From positions 107,134,486 through 107,198,485 of the forward strand of contig OW240917.1 in assembly GCA_933207985.1 (NCBI GenBank): DNA of 64,000 nucleotides. Reading direction: 5' to 3'. The notes under the pieces are model-generated. The model was not told the DNA's origin and did no database searches. It saw nothing but the letters and a program-made list of their open reading frames with translations. Positions 38,446 through 53,380 of this stretch are shown in pieces. Within the stretch, counting starts at the first letter, position 1. Every line of letters begins with the position of its first letter. Source of the stretch: Pelobates cultripes. Its lineage: Eukaryota > Chordata > Amphibia > Anura > Pelobatidae. Position numbers and translations under genes: made by a program.

Positions 38446-40420
38446 GAAAGAGAAGCTGCTGCAAGAGAGTAATATGTTACAATATATAAACATACACAAC
38501 CAAAAGAGAATCTGCATTATCAAAGGTTTATCCATAGCATAAACCTATATATATATCCTTGCTGCAGCCCTGGACTTAATTTTTTATAATCAAGATAATT
38601 TTGCCACACGTTAACTTAATATGTGTCTGAGATCTCCCTGGTCCATTAACATTGTTTCTTTATATGCTCCACTATGCTTGGATAAGCAATGCCTCTTTGT
38701 ATCGTTTAACTACTTGCAACAATCCACATTCACAAACTAGGGTTTTTCACTCATCAACAACAAACAAACATGAAGAGGGCAATATAATATTATACAAACT
38801 TACAAAAGATATTGTCAACCATACTAAGGTATTTTGATGATTTAATGTTCAACACTATTGATTACAGATCTATTCTGTAGGTATAATCAATCTTTTCACT
38901 TGGATAATTCCACCATTAGTGTCTTTCCCATGATATCATTTTTATTTAACAATTACACAGTATTATTATCAAGCAACAACCAAATGACTGGATAGCAGCA
39001 GGAAAGGAATGACTTAGTAAAGGAACCTTACCTATTAGGAAACAGCATCAACCAGGAAGACATCAATTTAGGATAAATAAGTGTTATAAGACAGCACTTG
39101 TGTAAATTACAGGAAATCAGTCATCCCTAGCTAATTGATGAAGCTATACATAGCACTTCAAATGCCAAAATGTATCAATAGTCTATGGTTTTGAAAAACT
39201 CTCTGGTCCTTGGGAAAAACGGTTCAACCTGTGGAATAATACGTCCTATGATCTGGGATCAGAAAATCAATTTACTAAAGGCTTTAAAGCTCCTTTGAGT
39301 TCACAGTGTAACATGAAGGCACAGACATTGCATTACATAACATATACGATCCAGGTGGATTGCTCAGTCTGACTGAAATGCTTATCTACAGGATTTACGG
39401 AGTAACAAGTGAGATGGTATCTTTAGCATCTCTCTAAATGTAGAATTTAAATCCCTCCTGTTTGTTTCAGTCACATTATGTGTTTTTAGGGAATAAAGGT
39501 ATGCTATATTGTTATACTTTCTATCCATTTTGATCAAGGCATTATGTTTGAGTGAAGCCAGGTTTCCTAATTTCTTTATATTTAGAATATCTAGGCAATT
39601 TATCCCTTTTTGTTTTAATCTTGTATGCATATGTAAAATGTTAGTTTTGATTAGTTATTTAATCATGGCTGCATGTTTTTACTATTTCTTAATCAATGTT
39701 GGTCTAATAAATTTAAAACAGAACATTTCCCCCAATATACAATAATACAAAAATATATCTTTCCGTGGTCATGCTTAGGAATAAACCACATATGTGTTAA
39801 ATGTGAATAGCTTTCAGTACTTCAATCACGTTATAAATATTTATGTTGTGGAGAAAATAATGCTTGGTTTGAAGTTGTGTAGCACATTTGCCACCAGCTC
39901 TAATTTTTCCATAGTACTTTAATTGTTATTGGAGCTAGTAATGTGATCGCATATATTAATTTATTTCAAGGGAATTTGTCTAGGGCTTTATTATTATTAT
40001 TATTAGTATTACTATATTATGACCTACTCATCAATTCAGTGGAACCTTAAGAAAACAAAACAGCAATCATGAATGCAGGCCTGAAATTCTGATTGAGTCA
40101 TCAACATTCATTGCTAACAATTGCCTTAGAACGTTCACTGCAGATCCAGGTAATTACGATTTATGGATTTGCGTTTTAACATTTAATAAAGAAAATGTAT
40201 TAAAAAAAAAACAGACACAGGGCTCTAATCACAAACAATGCTGAGTATGTAGAGAAGAAAAAAGTATTGCTGTATTCATTATTTGATAATTATTGATGAG
40301 GTTTGTAGTCATGACACTACAAAACCATGACAGAAGATAATTAACATCATATAATTACTTTCTCACTGTGTTACATGTCTATACAGAGCCGATTACAGCT
40401 TTACAGTTTGAGAACCTTTG
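38446..40420. other. Intron 9: no feature recognised
   Basis: AT-rich intron. A minus-strand frame at 39382-39630 is open but unlike any family I can name. A short TTA/ATT run lies at 39989-40010. Confidence 0.35.
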
Positions 40421-40424
40421 CAAA

Positions 40425-42195
<1,771 letters not shown>

Positions 42196-42860
42196 AGGAG
42201 TTATAATATAGATTCTGTATCAGTTTATTAGTAGTTTTTGTTAATAAGATATTCGAAAATGTTAGATTTTCAAAGCACAATTAATGCAATAATTATTGTT
42301 TTTAATTTGGTGCAAGTCTGTTTTTCTATTGTCTGGTATTTATCTCGGTTATATCTATCTCTTGACATGCTGTATCATTCTGAATGCATGGTATTTTCCC
42401 TCCAGATGTTCTTGCCATTTAAGCTCTGGTAGCTATTTCTATTTGTGTACATAACATTGTGCATGTTATTAAATAACCTTTTGAAAAACCAACTAAGTAG
42501 AAATCCACAGATTGCCTTAGCTATTTTATAAGAGCACAGTTTTATTATTAAATAATTAATTCTTGGCAGTAGTTATAATATTTTGTGTTTCCCAGAAAAT
42601 AGGAAAATCCAATTCTTAATTTTAGGTTTTGCTTCGGTTACCATCATGCACAGCAATATGAAACAAAGTGATATATGTCTTTTGAGATTACAAAAAAAAC
42701 AGTAATGATCCTTGCTTTGGGAAGGGGCATATTTCTGTAAATCTGGGGATTTGTGTATTTTTAACATTATTTTTAAAATGTTATTACTGTGTGGTTACTG
42801 TGTAGTGGTACAAGCATTATAAAATACCCTGCATGTCTTTAAATCTCCAAACTCCTATAA

Positions 42861-43790
42861 TTAAGTGTTCTTGCATAGCAAGACCACTTAATGTTATCTC
42901 ACATATATATATTATTATTATTATTATTATTAAGTGTTCTTGCATAGCAAGACCACTTAATGTTATCTCACATATATATATTATTATTATTATTATTATA
43001 GCCAAATTTGCCACCCTAACTCCTCCCACAGTTTTTACACTACATAGACAGTAATATACCGAAACGTACGGATTGTTCCCGATTGGATTGCTATTACTTT
43101 GTGCAACGTTTCACCAAATGGTTCACGGAATATCGTCATTCTTGTGGCGAAATTGGTCCCATAGGAATGAATGGAAAAATGTTCAAAACTAGAGTGGGAG
43201 CTGGCAAAAGCTGAAAAATCAGGACATGATTTCTAAACTGCCACCACTCCCTCACTTTCAAGCCCACCTACACAAATCTTATAACAAAACGTTCAGCTAT
43301 CCCTGCTGCCACTAAACATGTCAACGGCTAAGGCATAGCCATGACCATTTGTTTGCAACTCACGCCGTCCATTGACATTCATTGAAACTCCACTCTAGCC
43401 AGCTCAAATTTGAAGGGCAATTTCTAAACTGCGACTGTGCCTTCATTTTTAATATTTCAGAGACATACTATGCATCAAGATGTAGGCCTTGTGATTCTCA
43501 CAATATAAAGCTCTTCGCTGTAGGACTTACAGTTTTAAAATACGACCATTTGAAGTTGGCAACTGCCAAAATACTCTGACCTGTGCCAGGCTGGAGCAGC
43601 AAGTGATGTCATAGACAGGGCCTTTTGTACACCTGCTAATGTTTTTATAAATGTATGTTTTAATGTAACTGTGAAGCACTTTGGGCAACAACACTGCAAT
43701 TAAAAGTGCTATATAAAAAAATAATAACAGTTACTCCGCCCACTCCAGTTGTAGACTGCTGGTGGAGGCAAGAACACTTCACACAATTTC
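42861..43790. mobile_element. Unclassified repeat with 69-bp tandem duplication at one end
   Basis: A 69-bp unit starting TTAAGTGTTCTTGCATAGCA, with a palindromic head and a (TA)n(TTA)n tail, occurs twice (42861-42929 and 42930-42999). Then follows GCCAAATTTGCCACCCTAAC, CGTTTCACCAAATGG and GGCGAAATTGGTCCCATAGG. The far end has TGAAGCACTTTGGGCAACAA and GGAGGCAAGAACACTTCACA, a partial inverted match to the head. This looks like a complete DNA element of about 0.93 kb. No protein is evident. Confidence 0.6.
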
Positions 43791-45281
43791 CCCAGAAATT
43801 GTAGCTTTTCTAGTCTAATAGAAGCATTCTTAGATGCCAGGTCTCTACTGGTAGTGGCAAGATCTGCTGTGAACAATAGATATATAAATACATGTTGGCA
43901 TTACATGTTTATAATGAATGTATTTTTTTCAACTTTTTCCTCTGAATTAAATCTAAACACATTTTTGTACAAAAAATAAAAATAAATGAACAATTTTTTT
44001 TTTATTTTTTTTTTGCATTATCCTTTTTTAAGTGACTGTGTATACTCAGAATATTCTCGCAACTAGTTCTAATTCACCTGCCTCTCTAAGCAATGTCACA
44101 TGACTATTTTGGCCTTTTGTAGTCTTCAACGGCTGGGTCACTTAGGGTCATAGGCATACTGAGCAATAAGTTCACATCTGGGTTATCTTTTATACAGATA
44201 ATGCATATAAACAAATATAAATGTGTTTGTTCTTATTTAAGGACTTTTAAACTTTTTTTTCTTTCTACAATTAGGGCTCTCTGTCATCAGATTGTTTTTA
44301 TTTAACAGTATTAAACCGTATGCTATAACTGACCCCTTCCTGAGTCCATCAGTAAATAATTCAAATCATAATTCTGAGCATGTACACTTGCTAAGGAGGA
44401 ATGTTATAACATAATAATAAGCAAAATTCAATGAGTGGGGACATAAGACTACATTTGGCATTTTGCCTAGAGCACACATCTGTCTACACCGATGCATATA
44501 GCTTTTTTTATTATTTATTTAGGAGAGAAGATGTATGCACTTTTACTTTTTGAGGGGTTATACCGAATCTGCATAGCATTAAAACTTAGAAAAACATGTC
44601 CTAAATAAAGGTAGCTTTGAATTAGTGTTATGACAAGAGTCTATCTGTATAAAACAAAGTATATCTTTTCAAATGTAACTTCATGGAAAATGAACATCTA
44701 ATTTTTATAAACTGTCATTTGATATACAATTCATGAAAATAATATGTAATAAAACAGTATTTATAGAGCAAAAATACTCAATTTTTTATGAGTTTTTAGC
44801 TGAAATAACATGAAACATATATTGAGACTACCGTCATTAAATAAAGTGATGAATTACATGGTAATTGTTGCAGTTAATATGTACTCTCCTGAGCTAAGTC
44901 AAGCACTGGTTATAAAAACATTCCGAATGCTGTAATGTTCATAATCTCTAGGGCCTGCTTAGAATCAAATGAAGATGTTCAACAAGCATAATGTCAAATA
45001 TTTGATGATAGTGTATAATCCAATATTCCACTGACTCCCATGTAACCCTCAGTATGGCAGTGGAAAGAGCAAGGTATTAAATAAATTGCCTTTTTAAAGG
45101 ACTTATACTTTTAACAGAAAGATAATGGTTTTCATAAAATTTTACCAAGATGGGACATCAAAGTAAAATACATAGCAGACTTTGTGTAAAGCTTTGTTTT
45201 TCCCTGTTAAATATACTAAATGTACTGAAATAAAGCTGGAAAAGGCTGTAGACCATACAAAGTATTGCTGTTAGTTCTTAC
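43791..45281. other. Intron 9 upstream part: no feature recognised
   Basis: AT-rich sequence between the repeat and the exon 9 donor, with no recognised element. Confidence 0.4.
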
Positions 45282-45392
45282 CAAAATAGTAGTAACAATA
45301 ACAGTTTTGTTTTCAAGGCCCATGGAATCATTTGCAGACAGAACATCGGTTACAGTAACAACCATTTTGTCAACTTCACTCCAATATCCAAT
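45282..45392 (-). CDS. GRIA2: GRIA2 exon 9: end of amino-terminal domain and linker to S1
   Basis: This 111-bp, 37-codon exon lies between acceptor ttcaacag and donor GTAAGAAC. It encodes [17 protein letters not shown], the last strand of the amino-terminal domain, then a variable linker ([10 protein letters not shown]) and [10 protein letters not shown] leading into S1. NKT is a conserved N-glycosylation sequon. NDS is a second candidate sequon in the linker, where mammals as I recall have NDT. Length equals the mammalian exon, with substitutions concentrated in the linker. Junctions are phase 0 on both sides, so TTG|GAA reads Leu-Glu into exon 10. Confidence 0.95.
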
Positions 45393-46399
<1,007 letters not shown>

Positions 46400-46509
46400 T
46401 CATATTAAAAAGTAAGTTTAAAAAAAGTGCGAGAAGAATTGTATCCCTCTTCCTAAAATGCAATAAATTACCAAATAGGAATGGTTTAAAATATAACTGT
46501 GATGGTTAC

Positions 46510-46677
46510 CTGTTTTAGTGCTCTTTCAATTTCTACCCCATGTCCCCATGGAACAGCAGGATTTGCAAGACAATCCCCAGCATTGCCTCTTCTTGAGATT
46601 TCTATTCTTTGTTTGCGTAAACTACGAAATGCTTCTGTCATTACTTGGACTGCATCGAATGTCAAAGCTGACGTATA
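46510..46677 (-). CDS. GRIA2: GRIA2 exon 7: amino-terminal domain
   Basis: This 168-bp, 56-codon exon lies between acceptor atatttacag and donor GTAACCAT. It encodes [35 protein letters not shown] and [21 protein letters not shown] in order. It is the lobe-2 part of the extracellular amino-terminal domain and contains the cysteine of GDCLANP, which forms the conserved domain disulfide in AMPA receptors. It is separated from exon 8 by only 122 bp. It is the most 5' GRIA2 exon I can find. I looked for the preceding exon, which should end in something like HTTTIK, in 46.7-64 kb and saw nothing. Confidence 0.95.
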
Positions 46678-46833
46678 CTGTAAATATGATAAATGTAATT
46701 ATTAATATTATTTTGAAAGCTCTGTGAAACATGTTTAAAAACATATATCATTGTGATGAAATAAATGTATCGCATAAGAACAAAAGGTTGGGCATGGCCT
46801 ACCATAACAAGTATATCGATTAAAGTATGTAGT

Positions 46834-48903
46834 GCAGTGGTAGGCAACCTTTTAGTAGTACTGTGCTAAATCAAAATTATGTACCGGTCCTATTTTTTTA
46901 AACTGTGGTGTGTATGTTGCCGTGTTCTGCTTGTGTTATTTCTGCATTTGCTTTGTAACATTGTATTTGTGTGTATGAGGACTGTTATATTGTATGTGTT
47001 CATGAGTAGTTTGTGGTATTGTGTATGATACCTAGAATGTGGGCTGTGCATGGCTACTGCTTGTGGAATTGTGTGTCTGGATGATATGTCACATTGTGTG
47101 TTTGGTGTGTATATGTGTGGGGCTGCTTGTGGTATTGCATGTGAGAGGCTGCTTGTGGGGTTGTGGGTGTAAATGTGGATTATCAGTGGTGTTGTGCTTG
47201 TGGGAACTGTGTGTGTGTGGACTGTTTGTATTATTTGTGTGAGTTTGGAGGCTTAGTCTGCAGTCCTTTGTGCAAGAGAAAGAGAAATTGAGTTAGAGCA
47301 CACTAATAAAGGAAAATTAGGTTGAATTGCTACCTAGGGAGATACATTAACTTCTTTTTTATCGTACAAACCAAACAAAAGTGATGTGATAATTAGAGCA
47401 TGAACACAAGGTTTACTTGCATCAAAATTACAAAGAGCAGGATACATGCTATATTTTATAAGATGAATGCAGAAAGATTTGATGAATGACTGACAGCTAA
47501 ATAGCTCAATATCTACACCATCATAGCTGAGGTGGGACTAGTCTCCTCTTATTTCACCCCAACTAAATCACCTTGATCTATCAAGGCAAAATCCATTTAT
47601 AGAAACTTTATGAATTTAAAATGCCTTTCGTTTAAGGATAACCTGTCTCATTTCTTTCCTTCTTGACCCAGTGATGCATAACCGAGAGGTTGGTATTCAA
47701 ATGTCACCACTTTGAGGGTGATATGACTCTCAGCCAAGTATATATGGATCACATGTGGATGGAGATCCTTAATGGGGAATATCTTTTATTTGTACCCCCT
47801 AAACACGTTGGCATAGAAACATTGAATCAAACACACTAACTGGCACATACATACCCACTGATACAGAGAGGCTCATATACACATGTTCATTGGTACACAA
47901 TCACTGACCACAGACACTAACAAATACACACAAATAAACACACTAATAACATGTTATTGTAGGCCATGTACAACGGAGAGAGGGGATACAGTGCTGCCTA
48001 TTGCCCTGGTCTCAGTAAATGTACAGATGAGCCAGAGCCTCTCTATGTCTATGGCTTTAATGAATCATATGTTGCTCACTGGACAAGGGAGGAGTCAAAA
48101 AGATGGTCTGTTAACTCCTCCATAGTTTGAGGGGTATAGAGCAAGCAAAAGATGATGGGGGGTCATAGATATTAAATATATAATGACATTAATTACTGAC
48201 AACTGTGAGGGAGCTTTATCAAATTCATACTCTGCATTGATCCCTTGTAGTTTTATTACAATGTAACTATGCTGGCCTATGCCACATCAGACCTGGTGTC
48301 ATCTGCCCCCTTCTGTATCACCTTCACTATACCTCTGCCTAGCACACAGGTGGTCAACTGCCCCCAAACTGGAGAAGCTTTGTATACATTTCTTACTTTT
48401 TGTTATCATACTCTCATAAGAATTGACTTTTACTTTCCCATCAGCTGACCAAAATTGCTTGCATTTGCCTACTTTGTCTTTCAATCCATGTGATTCTTGA
48501 TGTCAGAATTATTATTCCAATTAATTTGAATAACATCTCATATACCTTTTGTGAAATAATGGGTGAATTATTTATAGTTATGTGATTATTTGTAAGGCAT
48601 ATTCAAAGCCCTTTCATCTTACGAACACTGCATATTTTTTTTTTGCATGCTTTTTCTCTATTTATTTTTTTAAGTACAATTACAGTAGCCATTGCCAACA
48701 ATTGGCATATGACGCATTATTTATAAAAAATAATAATATATATTAATACATAATTTTACCGCATGTACATGCACATCATCACAGTATTTCCCTTATTTAA
48801 GGCAATGAAATAACAATTAGACAGCTATACACACATATACAATAGAAAATAAAAAATAAATAGGACTGCAGTGTCAAGGACCAGATAAAAGATGTGTAGT
48901 CAT
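46834..48903. other. Intron 6, first part: possible hAT MITE end and GT-rich stretch
   Basis: CAGTGGTAGGCAACCTTTTA at 46845 looks like a hAT-type terminus. It is followed by GTGT-rich sequence to about 47250 whose open frame is cysteine/valine-rich by composition only. No right terminus was found. The rest to 48895 is AT-rich intron without a recognised feature. Confidence 0.4.
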
Positions 48904-49253
48904 TAGTGATGTCCCGAACGGTTCCCCGAACGGTTCGCCGAACGGTTCGCCACGGACGGCGAACATATGACCCTGTACCTCACAGTCAGCAGACACATTC
49001 CAGCCAATCAGCAGCAGACCCTCCCACCTCCTGGACAGCTCACTAAGAATGCAGCTTCAAAATGGATGCTGTCCAGGAGGTGGGAGGGTTTAGGAGGGAG
49101 GGTCTGCTGCTGATTGGCTGGAATGTGTCTTCTGACTGTGAGGTACAGGGTCATATGTTCGCCATCCGTGGCGAACCGTTCGGCGAACCGTTCGGCGAAC
49201 CGTTCGGCGAACCGTTCGGCGAACCGTTCGGCGAACTGTTCGGGACATCACTA
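48904..49253. mobile_element. hAT-like palindromic MITE with 12-bp subterminal repeats
   Basis: This 350-bp element is flanked by GTAGTCAT on both sides (48896-48903 and 49254-49261). Termini are TAGTGATGTCCCGAAC and its complement. The two arms are almost fully complementary over about 130 bp (CATATGACCCTGTACCTCAC, CCAGCCAATCAGCAGCAGAC and so on), with a short loop near 49050. Units of GCCGAACGGTTC are repeated three times in the left arm and six times in the right. No coding capacity; open frames over the repeat (GEPF units) are artefacts. Confidence 0.9.
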
Positions 49254-50246
49254 GTAGTCATGTAACTCCAAAGTTTATTTTCCATTTTTCTTTTTTTCTT
49301 TTTTTTCCTTTCCCTTTCCTCTCTTTTATTTCCCTGTTATCCCCATTTCCCTTTTCCCTAATGTTTTTTTCTCTCCTTTTATATCGTTTCTCTATTTCCT
49401 TTCCTTTCCCATCCCCTGTCTTCTGATTTCTAATATCTAAGATAGGTTACCCTTATTCCAATATATAAGCCAAGGGTACCATAGATCTCGATAGAAGGAA
49501 TATTTTCCCGATATGCCTATAAAGTTGTTCTCCATTGAATATTGATATTCTAATTCGTTTATTATATCTTGCCATATAGGGGGTTGGCTAGATTTCCAAT
49601 TACGAGCTATGGTTATCTTAGATGCAAAAAGAATATGGGTAATTAGGTATATATATATATATATATATTCCATTAAGGGAAAATCTAAATTAAATAGAAA
49701 AAGTGAAGGTGTAAGAACTATAATGTCCAGGATTAAATTCGAAATCAAAGTGGATATACGGACTATAGTATTTTTTAAAATATCACAACTATACCAAATA
49801 TGAAATATCCTACCTATCTCTTTTTTACATCTCCAGCATAAAGGTGAATATGCTTCATTTATTTAATGAACCTTTGACAGAACCAAGTACCACCGATATA
49901 TATAATCTTTTGGTGGAGTTCTAACAGCGAGATACAATATATATATTTTTTAAATTGAATAGTGGTTTGATACCATTCGTATGGGGTATATGATATATTG
50001 AGATCCATTTCCCATTTTATAATAGAAGGGATTTTTTGGGCATCAGACTCTCCATCCAATAATTTAAGAGGGCTAGTTATTAGGCCCTTAGATCCCAATC
50101 CAATTATGCAAATCCATATCTTCCATATTATATTGGAGAATTTCAATGGGTGCATATATAAGAATTGAATCCGAAATCATTAAGTTATTTTTAAGACTTT
50201 AGTGTATCAAGCATATCGGCAATCAATTGATTTGATTCATTTTTTT

Positions 50247-51055
50247 GATACATTTAATGTGGATAAGTGCAAGATAATGCATCTTGGACGTAAAAACCCA
50301 AGGGCAGAGTACAGAATATTTGATAGAGTCCTAACCTCAACATATGAGGAAAGGGATTTAGGGGTGATTATTTCTGATGACTTAAAGGTAGGCAGACAAT
50401 GTAATAGAGCAGCAGGAAATGCTAGCAGAATGCTTGGTTGTATAGGGAGAGGTATTAGCAGTAGAAAGAGGGAAGTGTTCATGCCATTATACAGAACACT
50501 GGTGAGACCTCACTTGGAGTATTGTACACAGTACTGGAGACCGTATCTTCAGAAGGATATTGATACCTTAGAGAGGGTTCAGAGAAGGGCTACTAAACTG
50601 GTTCATGGATTGCGGGATAAAACTTACCAGGAAAGGTTAAAGGATCTTAACATGTATAGCTTGGAGGAAAGACGAGACAGGGGGGATATGATAGAAACAT
50701 TTAAATATATAAAGGGAATCAACACAGTAAAGGAGGAGACTATATTTAAAAGAGGAAAAACTACCACAACAAGAGGACATAGTCTTAAATTAGAGGGACA
50801 AAGGTTTAAAAATAATATCAGGAAGTATTACTTTACTGAGAGGGTAGTGGATGCATGGAATAGCCTTCCAGCTGAAGTGGTAGAGGTTAACACAGTAAAG
50901 GAGTTTAAGCATGCGTGGGATAGGCATAAGGCTCTCCTAACTATAAGATAAGACTAGGGACTAATGAAAGTATTTAGAAAATTGGTCAGACTAGATGGGC
51001 CGAATGGTTCTTATCTGCCGTCACATTCTATGTTTCTATGTTTCTATGTTTCTAT
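50247..51055 (+). mobile_element. CR1 LINE, short 5'-truncated copy inside the L1
   Basis: A plus-strand frame (to 50951) reads FNVDKCKIMHLGRKNPRAEY, ERDLGVIISDDLKVGRQC, YRTLVRPHLEYCTQYWRPYL and TKLVHGLRDKTYQERLKDLN through HAWDRHKALLTIR. It corresponds to the last 235 residues of the CR1 at 15.9-18.5 kb, with about a dozen amino-acid differences. The copy ends in (TTTCTATG)n at 51029-51055. The L1 continues on both sides, so CR1 inserted after the L1. It contains no RT catalytic box. Confidence 0.9.
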
Positions 51056-51193
51056 TTGGTTTGACTCCTCTGTCCAAAATATTATATTTAACTTCCCTAG
51101 CGAACAATTTTTTCTTGTTCTATCTGGAACCAAGCATTGTTGAGGCTTTGTTAGTTTTCAGGTTTTTTTACTGAGTAGATTATTTCTACCATA

Positions 51194-51273
51194 TTAACCC
51201 CTAAAGGACACAACTTCTAGAATAAAAGGGAATCATGATGGGATATTTCCATCATGTGTCCTTAAGGGGTTTA
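51194..51273. mobile_element. Short palindromic MITE (TTAACCCCTAAAGGAC)
   Basis: It starts TTAACCCCTAAAGGACAC and ends GTGTCCTTAAGGGGTTTA, an imperfect inverted repeat. The internal AATAAAAGGGAATCATGA matches the copies at 51430 and 35963. About 80 bp, non-coding. Confidence 0.78.
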
Positions 51274-51429
51274 TAGGTGTATTCAACTCTCTTAATTTTT
51301 CTTAAGATATCTTGGAGATACCCAATGTATCCAATAGTTTGTCCATCTCACAGTTAGAGACCTAAGGGTCTGGTATATTATATAGGAAGGTGTAGGAGTC
51401 TACAAAGGCCTGTCTGATATCTTTTGGGT

Positions 51430-51509
51430 TTAACCCCTTAAGGACACATGACATGTGTGACATGTCATGATTCCCTTTTATTCCAGAAGTTTGGTCCTTA
51501 AGGGGTTAA
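51430..51509. mobile_element. Short palindromic MITE (TTAACCCCTTAAGGAC)
   Basis: This 80-bp element has perfect terminal inverted repeats TTAACCCCTTAAGGAC...GTCCTTAAGGGGTTAA and internal palindromic CATGACATGTGTGACATGTC. The TTAA ends fit piggyBac-type target choice, but the superfamily assignment is inference. Confidence 0.82.
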
Positions 51510-52197
51510 AAAACACTTATCTCCTCCTATTATTTTTTTTATTGCTTTATCCTTTGAATGATTTTTTAATTTGTTTGAAAGAACGTTACTAACTTTATTG
51601 TTATTGTGGTACCATTTTTTTTGAGAAATAGGATTGATTTATTGACATCCTCAAAGATCTTTTTATTGATAGCTTGTTTCAGACTTAAAATATTATTGGT
51701 AGTATCCTGGGTTATTTGTTCCTTGTTTATACTTTCCATTTTTGCTTGTTCAATGTATAATTTAGAAATCAAGTCTTCGAGAGACTCCTTGCAAAGGTTT
51801 TGAGTGTACACCATACTGTAGCCATAGATACTTCCCCATTAATATTGATAAATTGGTCTAATTGCGATGCTAATTCTGTATGTACATTATCAATTAGCAA
51901 AAGACTTTCATTCAGTCTCCATCTATTTCTAACTTTAAAAGTAGAAGGAGTTTTAAAAACAAAAACAAAAACTGGCACGTGATCTCATAGGATAATTGGG
52001 CCAATCCTATATTCAATGCTTAGGTCCAAAAGGTCTGGCCTTGAAAAGAAAAAATCAATATGGGGATAGGTCTGATGGATATGAGAAAAGTATGTGTAGT
52101 CCCTCAACCTTGGATCAAAAGTTTTTCAGCATTCACATAGAAACTTTTTAGTCAAGAATTCATTAAATAATTCTGCTGCTGTTTTCGTTTTAGGATC

Positions 52198-52680
52198 CTA
52201 ATCATTTTTATTGTTGTTACTTTTATCTAATTTTGGGTTGAGAACACAATTAAAGTCACCTCCAATAATAAGGCTGCCACATTTAACCTTATCTACCTTA
52301 GAGATGGAATCTTCCAGGAAACCCATTGAAAAATCATTAGGAGCATAAATATTGACCAATGTAAATAGCGTATCATTTATTTTAGCAATTATAAGTAAAA
52401 ATCTACCGTCTGAATCATTTGCAGAATGTATGTATTCAAATTTAAGATTTTTTGCGACAAAAATCACTACTCCCCTTTTTTTACTATTTCCCACCAAATT
52501 GGCTGAATAGACAATTGGGAAATTATTGAAATGCCGTAGTTTGGAGGAGGATGTTATCCAGTGGGTTTCCTGGATAAAGGCTATATCCAACCTGTTATCC
52601 TTCAAATATTTACCCAATGCACTGCGTTTTTGGAGTAAGTTCAAACCTTGGATATTCCAAGACATGCACCTAAGTGGCAT
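52198..52680 (-). pseudogene. L1/Tx1-like ORF2 endonuclease domain fragment
   Basis: A 160-codon open frame starts MPLRCMSWNIQGLNLLQKRS and keeps the APE-type endonuclease signatures: catalytic Asn in SWNIQGLN, Glu in IQETH, Asp-Asn in GGDFNCV, and VNIYAPN. The domain ought to continue to an SDH motif. In the downstream sequence the serine codon position before DHVP reads TGA (about 51990) and frames shift, so the nuclease is broken. In L1 elements this enzyme nicks target DNA to prime reverse transcription. Confidence 0.8.
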
Positions 52681-53380
52681 ATTATACCGTATTACCTATA
52701 CCTATATATATCGAATCTCGACACTGCAGTCCTACTACATTAACAAACATAAAACAAAACAATTTTTGCTCATACCTTTTAAAGATATTTTTCAATACTA
52801 CACCAAGAGTTGAATACAACTTCATATTTAACTAATACCTGCTATTGTTTATGCAGTTGATGAGGATTAGATAATAAATAGATAATAAATAGAGGGGCAT
52901 ATCATTAAAAAAAAAATAGAAAGAAGACAAGTTAAATAAATAATGACATTTTTATCTCTGTGGTGAAGAGAAACATTATTATCCCCATTCCATAGGTTTT
53001 AATACATTAATCATCGCCTTTTATATCTCCCAATTCTCCATCACTCTCTCACACTCTCACCTGCCCTAGAAAAAATGAATCATAGCGAGACCTTCATTTA
53101 ACATATAGTTTCATCCCATTATAGAACTCTTTTAAGAGCAGATTAGAATAGTAGATTAGTATCCCACTGTATATTCTTAAAGTTGCAACTCAAAAAAAAG
53201 CATAATACCTAGATTGGTAATGAATTTCTACCCAACCAAACAATAACCTGCACATCAAAGGAAAAAACAAGAGCGGGGAGTGATGGGCAGGGGAGAGAAT
53301 CCCCCCCACCCAATTATCATTAATTAAATTAAGCTTAAAGTTTCCATTTTAAGATCACTTCTTTTGCCAGTTTTGGATCT

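Noticed and set aside
39382..39630. 82-residue minus-strand frame (INCLDILNIKKLGNLASLK)
   Set aside because: Looks protein-like and may be part of an old retroelement, but I cannot match it to any family or find neighbouring domains.
47039..47242. Cys/Val-rich frame of 67 residues
   Set aside because: GT-rich low-complexity stretch; no start context, splice sites or family resemblance.
49062..49265. Open frame with GEPFGEPFGEPF repeats
   Set aside because: It is a read-through of the 12-bp repeats in the hAT-like palindrome; the frame exists only because the repeat length is a multiple of three.
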